Notes under the pieces: generated by a model | Databases searched by the model: none | Seen by the model: the letters and a program-made list of their open reading frames with translations, nothing else | Told to the model about the DNA's origin: nothing | Translations under genes and position numbers: made by a program | Assembly (NCBI GenBank): GCA_019915135.1 | Contig: JAHLMK010000002.1 | Coordinates: 1,550,001-1,614,000, forward strand | Length of the DNA: 64,000 nt | From: Strobilurus pachycystidiatus | Lineage: Eukaryota > Basidiomycota > Agaricomycetes > Agaricales > Physalacriaceae | Direction of reading: 5' to 3' | Shown: in pieces, positions 25,201-38,381 of the stretch | How the letters are laid out: each line of letters starts with the position of its first letter | Numbering within the stretch: the stretch's first letter is position 1

Positions 25201-28170
25201 ATATTCGATTCGGACAGGACAGGCGCCTTGAGGACGTGGCGCGAATGCTTACCTCTTCGACCGTGCAAACCTACAAACAGCTCAATACCGATAGACCAGA
25301 GCAGCCGTGCGTTCACTTAACTCTCTTCAGCCATATCCCTAACATGATACTCACTCACTTCGCGCAGAAACGAAGTGGATCAGAACAAGGAATACCAACA
25401 CCAGGCTTTACGCATCGCCGAGAAAACTATTGCACTTGCGTATGGACGCGCAATGTTCACGTATGGCTCAGTCTCGAGGGTTCACCGCGAATCATACACT
25501 ATTCCGCAAATCGTCTACAACATTCGGATACACCCTCACAATGTCTTGGTGAACCTAGAAATGAAGATGATCTCTTCGGAGTCGACGCTGTGGGGCGAAT
25601 TTCACAACGGCGTTGCTGCCGGTTTGCGGATATCGCCATCCGCCGAGGGCGTGGAAAGCAGCTGGATCTCGTTCAACAAGCCGGGAGATCTCTCTGCTGG
25701 CCATGCAGGATTTTTGTTTGGCTTGGGATTGAGCGGACATTTGAAGCAGATGGTGGCGTGGAATTCGTTCCAGTATTTGACGCCGAAACACGACCTTACG
25801 AGCATCGGGGTTCTTCTCGGCCTGGCAGCGGCCAATGCTGGGACTGGCAACATCAAAGTCACGAAGCTGCTGGCCGTGCACACCCCCGCTCTCCTACCCT
25901 CGCCGACGGTGGATCTCAACATCAGCTTGATGACTCAATCAGCCGGCCTCATTGGCATGGGCCTACTGTTCATGGGGACGAAGCATAGGCGGTACGCCGA
26001 TGTCTGCCTGAAAGAGATCAGTCGCAAGGATCTTGTTCATGCCAACCTTCATAACGAGTATAGAGAGACGTATACGACGTCTGCCGCCTTGGGTTTCGGG
26101 ATGATCATGCTTGGAAAAGGTACGGCAATCCCTGCCGACTGGGAGATGGTCGAACGTTTGAACGTCCTCATACACGGCGAGTCCCCCAACGCGAATGATC
26201 TTGCAAATAAGCCACCGACGTTCGACTTGACACTCACCAGTCCCGCCGCCACCATCGCTCTGGGGCTGATGTATCTTCGGACGGAGCGTAAGGACATTGC
26301 TGACATGCTTACTTTGCCGGATACTGTCCTGAGTTTAAATCGCATCCAACCAAGTTTCCTCATGATTCGAGTCATTGCCAGGTCCTTGATCATGTGGAAT
26401 GGAATAGCGCCTTCTATCGAATGGCTACAGAGGCAGATCCCGCAAACTATCCGAGCATCGATCGAGGCGAGGGTGAAGAACGGGGCATCTGTCGACGATG
26501 CTTTGGAGTTGGCGTACTACAACATCATTGCAGGTTGTTGTTTTGCTGTCGGTCTCAAGTACGCAGGGACTGCCCGCCAAGAAGCGTACAAGCTGATCAT
26601 CCGATACTACGATCTCTTCACGCGACTTGTATATTCCAACGGTATGCTGTTTTTGTACCGGATGGAGATGCTTGTATTGACAGTTCTTGCAGGCATCAAC
26701 TTTGACCATCGCATCAAAAGATCGGCTGTCAGAGATGGCTTGAATCTTCTCTCTGTTTCACTCAGCATGGTCATGGCTGGTACTGGCGAGATCACTTCTT
26801 TCAGGCGACTCCGATATGCGTATGGCATGTTCAATCAGACCATGTATCACCCATCCCACAAATACGGCATCCACGTCTCAACCTACCAAGCCATCGGTCT
26901 CTTGTTTCTTGGTGGTGGATGTTTCACTCTCGGAACATCCGACGCTGCTATAGCCAGTATGGTCATAGCGTTCTTTCCCCGCTATCACCAAATGTCCTCC
27001 GACAACAAGGTCTACCTCCAAGCTCTTCGCCATCTTTGGGTGATGGCGGTTGAGCCCCGCTGCCTCGTAGCTCGTGACGTCCAGACGAAAGAAGTAGTCT
27101 ATTTGCCTCTAAAGCTTTCGGTTCGCGACGGCAAAGACAACGGGATGGTCCAGCTCATTTCGCCGACGCTCATACCCGAAATCAACAAGATAACTTCCAT
27201 CCGCGTCGACACCCCTCGTTATTGGCCCTTCCATCTGGATCTGGAAAACATCATACAGCACAAAAACAGTCTTATACGGAGTCAGACGCTCTACGTGAAA
27301 CGACGAACTGCCTTCCTTTCATACACTGAAGATCCGCGGGGCAGTCGAAGTTTATTTGTCCGGTCTCGTTCATCCGCAGGAGAGGCGGCCACGCTTGATT
27401 ACCCCCAACTCACAGACACAAAGACACACCCAGCCAGTGACCTTTCCGAGTTCATAACATCTTTCTCCAACGATCCAACATATCTTGCCTTTGCAGACCA
27501 CTTCGGCGCACGAGATGACGACACGGATGCTGAACGACTCTTCTTCAATTATTGTCATGCTGCGTTGTACGACTCGATTCTGCAGGGGAAGCAGCAATCG
27601 CTGCAGTCTCACTTCACTCTGTTCATGTATCGGAGCATGACGATGTTGGACCCTTACTTCCACATGAGGCTTCAGGATTTGCGTTTCGCCGTCGACTTCT
27701 ATAGCAAAATCTTCGACCGGCGTTTCAGTGGTCGGTCAGAAAACAACCCTAGGACTCCGCTCATACGGGACAGCACGGTCATGGCAGCTCTGTTGTCCTT
27801 AGATCGTCGACTCGATGAGGTTCGCACAGACGCGAACTTCTTGATCAAGCTTGGCAGCTACACTGCAGGGCAGATGGTCGTATTGGCGGAAGGAGATGCA
27901 GATAAACTAGCGTGGTACCTCTTGAGGAATGGTGTTCCCGTTTCGACTCTCCTGGGCATTCTGAAGACGCTGGCGAATGACGCCTACAACCAATGTTACC
28001 CAGGAACTCCTCCCGCTGGTACCATGGATGCTACGTCTCTCGACCAGGGGATTAAAGAGGTTTTGCATGCTACAGGCACCAAGATGACAACCACGTTAGG
28101 TCACGGATGGTCTGTTCGTTCGCTTGACGAGATTGTTACTCTATGGAAAAGCCAACAACTCGGTGCTTGA
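22255..28170 (+). CDS. APC1: Anaphase-promoting complex/cyclosome subunit 1
   Basis: APC1 is the largest scaffold subunit of the ubiquitin ligase that triggers anaphase and mitotic exit. Four exons (22255-23498, 23546-25034, 25086-25306, 25368-28170) give 1918 residues in perfect phase. The N-terminal beta-propeller region includes GGVIKRHWDFS. The C-terminal half has PC-type (proteasome/cyclosome) helical repeats, including AGFLFGLGLSGHLKQM, IGVLLGLAAANAGT, AATIALGLMYLRT and QAIGLLFLGGGCFTLGT. The family signature RHLWVMAVEPRCLVARDV follows. An unstructured Arg/Ser stretch around residues 380-400 is a likely regulatory site. An in-frame Met at 22186 would extend the start by 23 residues. The shorter start is preferred because it leaves room for the GMP synthase 3' end. 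Confidence 0.95.
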
Positions 28171-28372
28171 GACAAGTCTTGTATTCACGTATAGCTGTAT
28201 CGATAACAAACCCAATTGTATTATACCAGTATGAATTTTGCCGCATGCATACCATGTAGAGTGTTTATTCAGATGTCCTTTCAGGCTTTCTCAACTCATC
28301 GCGTTGTCCCGATCGGGCGTGTCGGGCACTTTGACCCTGTTGTGTACAATGTGAACTTGTCCAATTGCATCC

Positions 28373-30670
28373 ATGAGTGCGCAAGTACCGACACAACCTC
28401 TACCCCCAACACTGCTTTCTACGCTCCAGGATATTCAAAGGCGCGGCTCCTTGTCGCATGCGACCCACCCTTTCGCCTCGTCGGCAGGTCCATCTTCAAA
28501 CGCGCTGCAAGACATTGTAGATGCCGCCAATCTACTGGCGCAGTCGCTCAGCATATACGACTCTACCAATTTCAGTGACGCTAAGCTGATCTCGCGCTTG
28601 CGGGAGCATGCAAACATTTCGCGCTCTCTTCACTTGGTCAGGCTCTTCTTGATGTGCTAGCTGTCACTAATAATCGCAAATACGCCAGTCAGATCTCAAT
28701 ATTCAAGAAACCGTCGATACTCTCAAGAAAAAAACGGGCGTGAAATATGGCGAGGACATCCCCTTGGATAGAACCGCCTTGGTTGAGTGGTGTATATCAC
28801 GCTTCGAAAGCTGGGGTACCTCGGCGGGGATGGAGACATTCAAAGACGAAGGCCGAGAAGGATCTGTTAGTCTCGTCTTTGGCGGAAAGGTGCTCGTCAT
28901 CGATATCGACTTCGTGATAGAGCGGACGGATCCCCTTCCTCCAAACATCCGCATCTCCAACGTCAAGACTTCCTATGCCATTCCTGGCGCTGAATCCAAT
29001 ACCGAGGGTTCTAATTCTTTGGACGCATTTCTTTGCCATAGTATGCAGGCATTCTGCATCGAGATACAGCGACCAGAGGCCGAACTTGACCCCCTCGAAG
29101 CAGCTCGCTTGGGGATTATCATCAATGACCATCTTCAATACTTGGTCATACTCGATCGGTTTGCCGATAGAAAAGAGGATGGCGGTCTCCGCTGGTTCGT
29201 GGAGGTTGACAAGTTGTGTCGTGTTGTTGAAGAATTTGCTCATGCTGAGGCCAAAGTTATTGCAACGTACGTCTTCCCTCTTTGCGCGTACACATGCGAG
29301 TCTCAGCGAAATACCAGATCGTTGTCTCAGGAACACGCACCTCTAGATATCTTTTTATTACGTGCTCATGCTTTGCCCCTACCCTATCTGAGATTCCCTT
29401 CCATATCCTTCCTCGTGTATCTGTCGCCAGCAGCATATTTACAACTCTCTCGTGGTCCTGCCGGTCTGGAACAACTCCCGCATCTTCCTCTACTGGATAT
29501 CTCGTTCTCTGAAATCAGGAAGCGTCTGCCGAAGAGACCCAAGGGAACCACAATAGCCTGCCTTGCGCTGTCGACTCACTCGGATGTCCATTCTTTTTCT
29601 GCGTCTATGTCAATGCCTACTTTGACAACTCGACCGGCTTTCCCTCTTGTTCCCAGTGGCGCCAGCTTGGAGCACACCTTCCCGCAAACTGCAGACATAT
29701 CCTCGTCGCCTCTCGACTTGGAGAAGCCTTCCTGGTTGCTTGATTTCACTGAAGGCGGAAGGCACCCCGGCGTCGTGGTCAGCCAATCACGCATGCGAGA
29801 CATAGAGCTAGTGGTCAATCCGCTGAGTAGCATGGACCAAATGAATACTGTCAATATCATCTCGTTTGGGACTGGGAGCTGGGTTGATTTACTGGTCCGC
29901 AAGTTCGAGTTCATCACTCAGCGCTGCTCTCTGACCTTCCTCGACAGTTAAATCCATCCAGTCCGGCGTCACCAGAGAGATATACGGCTGTCTACGTCAG
30001 TATCCTGGACCTCATCTTGCGTTGGGCTGACTCTTTGCCAGCGATCTCCTTCATCACTTCATCCTCCTTTGCAACTACGTTTGACTGCACCAGAAGAACC
30101 CGGCTTTATTCTTGAAAAGGTTCCTGTTCACAGTATCAAGGAAGTTTGGGGTGTACTTGAGGTATTGGTCTTCCTTGTCTTTCTGGAGTTTTCTCTCAAA
30201 GTGATCAGATTGTTCGCGAGCAATGTTGGCTCAACGAAGCTTTATTAGCATGCGAGTGGATGCCCGAAGGCCTCAGATCGACAAGTGATGTTCCTCCAGA
30301 TGACACGGAGGCCACAGAGGCCGACCTAACCGCTGTCTTGGGTGGAACGATAGTCCCACGCAAGATTCCAGTCAATGTTTTCCTGCCGTCTGAAAACTCC
30401 GTTACCTCTTTCGAACGAAATTCAGCACTTACTGATGTTCACACACATCGGCCAAAGATCGTAATGATGGCACCCGAGCGTCCGCCAATCACAGGATCTG
30501 TGGGCATCGTTGTCATATACGATGAGGTAAAACCAAGGGGTGTGAGCGTTCAGGTAAACGGGGCGATGGGGGCTGATCTGAACCAAGACACACTGGAAGA
30601 GGTCTGCCGGCGCGGGGGTACTTTAGGGCTACCTGGCCGTGTATGGGCTCGCTCTCCAGGTCCTTCATGA
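28373..30670 (+). CDS. MED1: Mediator of RNA polymerase II transcription, subunit 1 family
   Basis: Mediator links transcription factors to RNA polymerase II in the nucleus, and MED1 is a subunit of its middle module. The start is MSAQVPTQPLPPTLLSTL at 28373. A first intron joins SRSLHL to SDLNIQETVDTLKKKTGVKY, which with its beta-rich follow-up (VLVIDIDFVIER, NVKTSYAIPG) is like the fungal Med1 domain. Further exons include FPSISFLVYLSPAAYLQL and, after small introns, LNPSSPASPERYTAVY and IVREQCWLNEALLACEW. The tail IGIVVIYDE-like segment ends WARSPGPS and a stop at 30668-30670. A 51-nt intron near 29.3 kb leaves the reading frame open, so its removal rests on the splice borders alone. Identity rests on pattern match to the Med1 family, without a database search. 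Confidence 0.75.
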
Positions 30671-31575
30671 TAACGTCATGATTTCCTCAATGTACAGCTT
30701 GGGTAATGTCATAGTTATAGTACTATCTTTTGACCCAGTCTCTCAAATAATCTTCTGTAGGCTTCGGCAAACCCCGTTCATCTTCAATGCATTACCCGAA
30801 AGGGAAACTTACGCTTTGTTGAGCAGTGCGCCGCCACATTGAACTGATACTGGATAGTACTGTGTTTCAATCGTACGATTATTGAGTTTCAACGCGAGTC
30901 AATCTAATCCGAGTCAACGATCTGACAATCCCAGTCCGTTAATCTCGCCGTTTTGATGTCCCCACAACTGCCAAGTTGATGGCACTGGTCTTCATGCACA
31001 CACGCAACACACACGACCTCGTTTGTTGATCCGACAGTGTCTTCGAGGTCGATCACCCCTTCCGAAACATTCTCCAGATATGTCTTTTTGTGTTGAGCTA
31101 TCACTCTCCGCGATCCAACCCAACGACAACAAAACAGCATTGCCGCACTTCGGCGCGAAAGCCAGTCTAGGAAAACGCGTTTCAATAAATGTTGCGAAAT
31201 CCCAATCATTCAAATTGACCGGAAATAACTATCGGAATGCGGAGGGGCACACAGTTCATGAAATTGACCGCGAATGGTACGTGTATATGTCACCCCAGCA
31301 GAAAACCTGTCACGTTGATCCAAATGTACAAAAACCCGGCTAGATAGTAGACGTTGTAGGTCCACTTCTTGACTAGCCACACATTACACTCTATCTCTCA
31401 GACTCACTCCCGATACTCTTTCTCACTTCATTGGTATTCAGTAAAACGACAGGGTTTCACGGTGCGTTGAACGATGTTCAATGCGATTTCGAGGTGCTGA
31501 CATCACGCCGTCCTTCGTTTTCCGGTCTCGCCTCGCTCCTCCACCGTTCTGCGACTGTGGATACTATCAAAAGTG
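30671..31575. other. Upstream region of the forkhead gene; no gene recognised
   Basis: About 900 bases between MED1 and the forkhead gene. Long upstream regions are common for transcription factor genes. Open frames near 31.0-31.3 kb on both strands have no recognisable protein features. A short leader exon here cannot be excluded. Confidence 0.4.
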
Positions 31576-33243
31576 ATGCATGGACTGTCTAGTGACACAG
31601 AGAGGGTTCTGCCTAGTCAACGTAGTATCGCAGAGACTCTTGACAGCGTTTCATTATCTGGGATCCCTCAATCATACTCACGGTCGGACGAGAGCTCAGA
31701 CGAAACGTGGCAGCCTCCGCACATTTCAGGTGGCGGTAGCAATGTGCAGAGTGGTAGTACGAGAGGATTAGAGCATCATGATACCGACTGGGGTCCACGT
31801 CACTTGGGATATCCTGGCGCTAATGAACATCAGTATGAACCGTCCTCATCGGAACTACTCTACTCAAGTCACTCACGGCCACCTTTCGAAGTCTGTCAAT
31901 CACTCGTCCTACCTCACATTTATCGCTCATGCCTGCGTAGCCCTCTCAAACCGTACCCAATCCTCGTGTTATGGGTCCAAGTTTTTCAACCCCCCACGAC
32001 CATTTTCTTTCCCATCTTGAGCCTCAGTATCAGCCCCGCCTGTCGCCTGGGCAATATCACGAGATGAATGACCACCTCCAAACCACTCACTATCTGCCAG
32101 GCTACAATCATGGTCAACAACCGCTCGGTGAGCTCGGATATCTTTTCAGCAGGAAATACGACTGAGGCGCCAGCGATCAGAGTCACAGCAGCCAGTTCCA
32201 GTCTCCCGTCGTAGGCAGCCTCCTCCTCCTCAGCCTTTTGGAGGGACAGAGAATTGGTTGCGAGAACAGAACTTTACGAAACACATACCACCAACTGCAC
32301 CAATCACTCTGAATGCCCTCCTGGGCCCCCGAGACCCAAGTGACAAACCGCCGTATACAATGCATCAGTTAGCCGCTGTTGCAATCTTCAGCCATCCTCG
32401 AAAGCAGGCAAGCTCGTCTGAAATCCGAGATATGCTCAAGGAACGCTACCCCTACTACAATAACAAAAAAGAGCTCCCCGTAAGTTCGTCGATTTGTTCG
32501 AGAACATGGACTGAGTTCCCTTGGTATAGGAAACTCTCAAGCACGCCCTTTCTTCTTACTTTCTATTCAAACGAGTCAATCGCGTCTCGACGCAGCCTGG
32601 CAGAGGAGGTTTGTGGGAACTGGATGTCACCACCAATCCATCAGGACGGCGTACCCGCAGGCGCGGTAGTCGACAGAATAGTCTGGAGCCTGAGGATGAC
32701 GGCAGTGGACCGATAGACGATGATGTCCCTCATCCTAACGACCCACATCCTGTCACTGGTCGAGATTACCTCCCCACAGAGGCCATCGCGGGACCGAGCC
32801 GCCTGCATAATACTTATTCTACCATCGGATCGTCCACCCAGCCACCGATACTCTATTCCTACTCGCCTCCAAGTTACGCGATAGATTCCCCCGACTCGGA
32901 GGGCTCGAGCGATGATCTTTCTCATGGCCGAACTGTGAACTCCACCCCATTTCTAGCGGCACAGAATCATTATCTTCAGGAACGACAAGCGTTTGCCCAG
33001 AGTTTACAAGGCATGGCAAGGAGTGATTCGCCCGAGTTCCGTTCCTCAGAGGAATCGTCCTCGCACAGATTAACGACTTCGCATCGAAGTCGTTCACAAG
33101 CAGATTTGCAGGTTGTTTCAGGCAGAAGGATTACAAGAGGCCGTACAGATCCTGCATCGAGCGCTGGTAGATCCTCCTCGACGCGAAGTCGTTATGGGCA
33201 ATATGGATCCGAGCATTCGACGGATTCCTCGAGCGATGCGTAG
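31576..33243 (+). CDS. Divergent forkhead (winged-helix) transcription factor
   Basis: Four exons (31576-31890, 31941-32127, 32181-32479, 32530-33243) give 504 residues. The forkhead domain begins DKPPYTMHQLAAVAIFS, continues SSSEIRDMLKERYPYY (helix 2), then, across an intron, ETLKHALSSYFLFKRVNR (recognition-helix region) and GRGGLWELDV (wing). A basic block, GRRTRRRGSRQ, follows at once. The rest is Ser-rich and disordered. Forkhead proteins bind DNA through helix 3. The usual NSIRHNLS there is replaced by ETLKHALS, keeping the His but losing the Asn that normally contacts bases. DNA specificity may therefore differ or be weak. The start at 31576 is the first Met of the open exon. Confidence 0.85.
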
Positions 33244-33534
33244 TTCGTTCTCTTCTCGCCTCTGTATGTATAATGAGGACATCTAGCTTACGGCACGTCA
33301 TCTGATTCCAGTACCATTTCATCCGAAGCTTGATTATGTGCTTGCTATGTGCAATTTGACACGGATTGGGAGATCAAGCAATGCTAGAGACAAGCCTAAC
33401 AGTCGTTGATGGATCATGAGATTGCATATTATTACAAATAAACAAGACCACTATGTACAGTACAGTAAGGTAAAAAGAGGAACCAAAGTCAATGTCAGTT
33501 GCTAAAGAATGTCTAAGAACGCAAAGCATCACAT

Positions 33535-35422
33535 TTAACAGGCCTTTCCGGCTTTGGCGCGCATCAGCCTGTCATAGGACTCTCTCAAGGGAGAGCGATG
33601 GGCTATGTACTGGAGATGGCTGTTCGTCACATTTGGCGGAGGAAGAGAATGTATCTTCTTGATATCCTCTTCGTCGATGTGTGGGAAGAGAGAAATTCGG
33701 TGAGAGGGGACAATCGGGTGATGGACGAGAGACGATAAAGCGGCAATCGTGGACGATGAGGAAATAGTGGACAGCGTTCTTGAACGATCTCCCCAACGGA
33801 CGTCTTTGTTGGTTTGGGGAGGTGGAAGGGTAGCGACGCTGCGAGTAGAAGAGATGGAAGAACGGCGGGTTTGAGACGCATCAGGCGAGGGCGGCGCTGT
33901 GGAAATGGAAACGGGGGATGGAGGGAAATCATTGTCCTTTGGTCCCGAGGTAGACAGCTGTGCCTTTGCTAAATCGGGGATGGAGGCTAGCGGCGCCAGT
34001 GGCGCACCAGGACCATGAGACTGTCCTCTGATCAATGGATGCGGGCGAAGATGCTTGCTCGTAACCGAGTAAACCGAGGACGGGCGCGAATGTCGCTTGC
34101 CTTTGGGAGACGTCGAACCATCATTGCTCGGATGGCTATCATTGCCCACAGCAAGAGAGCTGTGGCGTCGATGGTCGGTGACATCCGTCATATTCCCGTT
34201 GGAACGAGGAGGAGCAGCAGATGAATCTGGAGGACTTCTGTACTGTGAATGTAGCCTGTCGCGGACATTCGGCGAACTCGGCTTTGACAATGCAGCAGCG
34301 ATTTCATCGGGATCCTGGTCCTGAGTCGCAATGGCTTGAGCGAAACGGGCTGCTGCGGTGGGTTCCATCAACCTGAAATCGTTGAGTCCCCGGGAAGAGG
34401 GCGGTCTACTGTGACCTCCTCGGCTCTGAGACTCCAGAAATTGACCAGGAGGTGGGAGGCGCGAAGACACGGGCGATCCGTTGACCTTTTGGACCGAGGG
34501 AAACTCTGATTGCGCGCGGTCTGCATCGGCACGGCGCTGATGTCTTTCCGCCTCTGCCCATTGCGCCTGTTGTCGCATGGCTCGTGCCTCGTCTGCTGTA
34601 AGATGAGGGGGTGCGTTATGAGGCGGAGGGTGTGGCTGAGAGGTCTGGATATGATCCGGGGAGGCGACGAATTGAGAAGTAAGTTGATGACGAGTGGATT
34701 GCGACGGAGGTAATGGTGAGGGGTTGGGAGAGATCGGACTTGGCGGTCCTTTGGTGCCCATTTCGGAAACGCGCTGTTGAGTTTGCACAGTGGGGACTTC
34801 GGCCCTCTGAGCAGGAGAAAGTACAGTCTTGATCTGCTTTATCGTTTCTGCTCGAGGGATGGCTGGGCGTTTGGTACTCCCAGACGACGAGGTCCGTTTG
34901 GCAAGGCGAGGTGCGCGCACGGCGGATTCGCGAACAATGGGTGTCACTGATACGGTGGTCTCACAGTCGCTGTCTGTGTCCGACTCGCCATAGCGGTTGG
35001 GCGTGTCTACTCCGCTCTCACTGGAAACCCAAGCGTCATCGTCGTCGCCCTCAGCTTCATCAAAGTTCATCGTAAAACCGCCCTTCAGTTTGGAGCCTTG
35101 GGATTTGGGGTTCGGTTGGGAGACTGGGGCTGAACGTTTGGGAATGTGTGGCTCTCTGGAATCAACACGGACGGCGCTCTGCGTCCTTGGGAGAGAGGTG
35201 GTGCTTCGGGTATGCGACTGTGCTGCAGTCAGTAGATGCATGGACGTCAAGTCGTCAACAACGTACATCGAGGCCATTTTTCTTCGTTTTTTCTGGTTTT
35301 TGCCCCGTGAAATTGTTGGAAGTGAGTTGCAAGTTGGCGCCGAGTTTGGAAGACGACGACGAGCGAGAGTGCGAGCGGAGTGCGCTGGAGGACGATGATC
35401 TGTGTGTCTTCGCTGGTGGCAT
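33535..35422 (-). CDS. Low-complexity protein, possibly TCO89-like TORC1 component
   Basis: Two exons (35267-35422 and 33535-35217) give 612 residues. The 49-nt intron 35218-35266 (GTACGT...CACAG) is in phase and replaces a spurious continuous frame. The N-terminus then reads MPPAKTHRSSSSSALRSHS, SKLGANLQLT, and SHTRSTTSLPRTQS. Later come GGFTMNFDEAEGDDDDAW, a predicted helix with ARFAQAIATQDQDPDEI, and SKHLRPHPLIRG with PLAPLASIPD. The protein is mostly Ser/Pro-rich and disordered with no enzyme motif. The pattern recalls TORC1-associated TCO89 or related nutrient-signalling proteins of basidiomycetes. That match is from memory, so function is open. It is divergent from UTP6 across 167 bases. 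Confidence 0.72.
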
Positions 35423-35589
35423 GGTGATGGAGTTGGAACAAGTAACGGCGACGCCCGCTTCAACTGGTCACTACCCCTTACTTACTTATTGCCGCTTTAA
35501 GCAACACCGCCAAACAGCTTTGCTTTGCTCCTTTCATCTGCTACGTTCATTACGGTTTTCGACTCCGTCTTGAATCAGTCGTTGTCAAA
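35423..35589. promoter_or_regulatory. Short shared promoter between the TCO89-like gene and UTP6
   Basis: Only 167 bases separate the two divergent start codons once the minus-strand start is placed at 35422. Both genes must draw on this short region. Confidence 0.45.
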
Positions 35590-37815
35590 ATGGAGAGGGT
35601 CCACTTCCAGCAAGAGCAGGTATACATTCTGATTATCTAACGAATGGGACCACTGAAGCTAACGTGTATTCAAATTTTATAGATGCTCGAGGAGCTCAAA
35701 GATCTCGTCGAAAAAAATCTCTTCACACTTGTGAGTTGCTTTACTGGGTAGGGCGTATTCTATAGCACTCCAACAAGGAATCTAGAAGGAGACAAAAGAC
35801 ATCATGAAGAAACGGACCGCATTCGAGTCTACTTTGATCAGACGAGTCGCCAAAAAGTCAGACTTTCTACGCTACGCAGCCTATGAGATGGGTCTCGAAC
35901 AGCTCAGGAGAAAGCGCGCCGAACGTCTCAGTTGGTCTCATCATCTTGATACTGTACACAACTTGATGGATTTGCAGAATTGCCTCGCTCACCAAGTACT
36001 ATCTCCGATTATGCGCTTGTCAGACGACAGTTTCATATCTTCGAACGGGCATTAAAACGCTTCAAAGGCGACGTTGGTCTCTGGCTGCAGTATATCGAAG
36101 TTGCCAAACGAGAAGGTGCAATTACTTTGGTCGGACGAATAACCGCGCGGTACGTCTAATTTTCGCGTCAACTGCACGCGCTAAACGTAAATCAGAGCAC
36201 TACAATTACACCCTAACACCCCTGCGCTATACATTCTCGCCGCTTCACATGAACTCGCACATCTGTCGCCGTCTTCCGCCCGAGCCCTCCTGCAACGAGG
36301 CCTGCGGTTGAATGCTGACAGTGTGGACATGTGGAGGGAATACGTACGAATGGAACTAGGTTTCATCGAGAGCCTTCGGCGGAGATGGGATGCTCTGGGC
36401 ATCCAAGAGAAACCAGACGCGACAGCGGCTGCAAAAGACAAAGCTCTGACGAGCGGATTTGTCGACCAAGATGACGTGATCCAGATACCGACCGACGAGT
36501 CGGGACTCAACGAGGGCGACGAGGCCCGCAAAGAAATCATGAACGGGGCAATTGTGCAGTCTGTGATAACAAACGCAGCCCAAGGTGAATTCATTCGCCC
36601 ATCATCATAAGAACAATCTAGTTGACTCCAAAATAGCATTGCCTAAAATCGAACTATTTGATGCCTTGAATGAATTGCTCACACAGTATCCAATACCTTC
36701 AGACCTTCGGCATTCGCTTATACGCCACCTGGACACAAATTTGAAGACGACCTTACCGAACGATCCACGCGCAGTCAAGATACTCTGCACGCGTTGCCTA
36801 CGACCGGATATGAGTGGGGATGAACTTGTGGACGGCATCAAACAAGCCAACGAGACGTTGATGGCTTCCGCTGATAGCAAAAATGAACCGGTCTTCGCAG
36901 CCTATGCCGAATTCGTCAAGGAGTGGAGTCGCGCACTTATAGACGAGGACCTTGTGAGTCCCAGGTTTACATGTACCACGACGCGTGGAAGTGAATCATA
37001 ATTTTCACAGAAAACGTATCTAATCATGTCCCTGGAGCGATTAATTCAACGGGAGAAGACGTCCCCATCGCTGTTGTGTGCGCACATCATTCTCTTGGAA
37101 GGTAGAGCAGATGGAAACGCGGTGCTGACCAAGGCTCGGAAGTACACGTCGCGGGTGTCCGGAGCTTCGGGACTGTGGCTTGTGCGTCTGGACGCAGAAG
37201 ACAGATATGGAAGTATGGATTCGGTCGAACGAGCATGGTCAGAAGCACGCCGATCAGTATCTGGACCCGAGGCAGACATATTGGCTGTGTGGCAGTGGGG
37301 ACTACACAGTACCACGAGAACGGCGGAGGCAGAAGTCGCCATCCACACGGTGCGTGTAACTATATGACGGAGTACGTGATGGCTCTCTCATCGGCGTTTT
37401 ACAGGCCCTCCTGAAGGAGAGCATGAGGACAGGGCTACTGTTCGTCCACGAAACGTTGTTGATCAATTATGTGCACAAGCTGTACAACAACCGAATGAGG
37501 CCGACGGGCGGATTGAGCTCGGATCAGGCGACGAAACGCTCGGAATGGGACAGAGTACGCCATATGGACGAGTCTTATCTAACGACAGGAAGTGTATGGC
37601 GAGAAGTGTTTAAGCTTGAGGAGCATGTAGGGAATGAAGCGACGCTCAGAGAGGTCTATGAGCGCTGGAGCCGGAAGGATAAGGATGCTGCGAGCCTGGA
37701 ATGGGCCCAGTGGCTGCTGCGAAATGGAAAGGGCAAGGAAGCGAGTGTCATGATTCAGGGCGCGGGATTGGGGCCGCATTGGGAGGCGATCGTCTCAGCA
37801 GCGGGCGGGCGATAA
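35590..37815 (+). CDS. UTP6: U3 small nucleolar RNA-associated protein 6
   Basis: UTP6 is part of the SSU processome (UTP-B complex), which processes 18S pre-rRNA in the nucleolus. The first exon MERVHFQQEQ is joined to MLEELKDLVEKNLFT and then KETKDIMKKRTAFESTLIRR, the classic UTP6 N-terminus. HAT helix repeats follow, such as RQFHIFERALKRFKGDVGLW and YIEVAKREGA, and EYVRMELGFIESLRRRW. The C-terminal part reads FKLEEHVGNEATLREVYERW and ends VSAAGGR and a stop at 37813-37815. Introns of about 45-60 nt interrupt it, including one after RKRAERL that restores phase as KLPRSPSTISDYALV. The family is well matched in order and length. Confidence 0.92.
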
Positions 37816-38381
37816 CATCGTAGGGCGCGGGCGTACGCAGTCGAGTAGCATGCAATTCTGCGCAATTCCATGCAGGATATCTCACATATCTTAATAATTC
37901 GGCATGACTTAACATCAGCGTTGCATGTGCTCAAGGAAGTTGCACCATGCGGGGCTTGTCACAGACTCGTTTTGTGTTTACCCTTTCACTTCGTCCATCG
38001 TCGCCCCGCCTCCCTCGTAAGTGCTCTCCCTCCTTCCACATAGTCCTTCGAGTGTGCGGCCGCTGCCCTAGGACGAGCTGCAATTCTGTGCCATCGGCTT
38101 CCATTGGTGCACAGCCGCTGAATCGCCTGCCTAGGTCCCTCAGGTCATTACCACCACCGCAGAACGGCGACGGGACGTCGTTCGCCCCCGTTGACGGTCT
38201 TGCTGGAACTCAAACGGCGCCCACTGTATGTTTTGCGCCTTTGGCCTACTCAGACTCAAAGCCGGTCTCGTCTGAACGGATTCCACGCAGCATTGGGGTT
38301 CTAGCATCGGGCATCTCTTGATTGAGACTTTTCGCAGCATTCTCCGCCATCTGCTTGCCTTTTGCTGCTCTTGCACCCCCC
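37816..38381. other. Upstream region of the Ran1/Ksp1-like kinase
   Basis: About 570 bases between UTP6 and the kinase start. A leader intron or a further 5' exon is possible because pyrimidine-rich acceptor-like tracts occur near 38.0 kb. No separate gene recognised. Confidence 0.4.

Noticed and set aside
31023..31343. Overlapping plus and minus frames of about 100 codons before the forkhead gene
   Set aside because: Neither has protein-like composition or splice sites linking it to the forkhead gene. Treated as upstream region.
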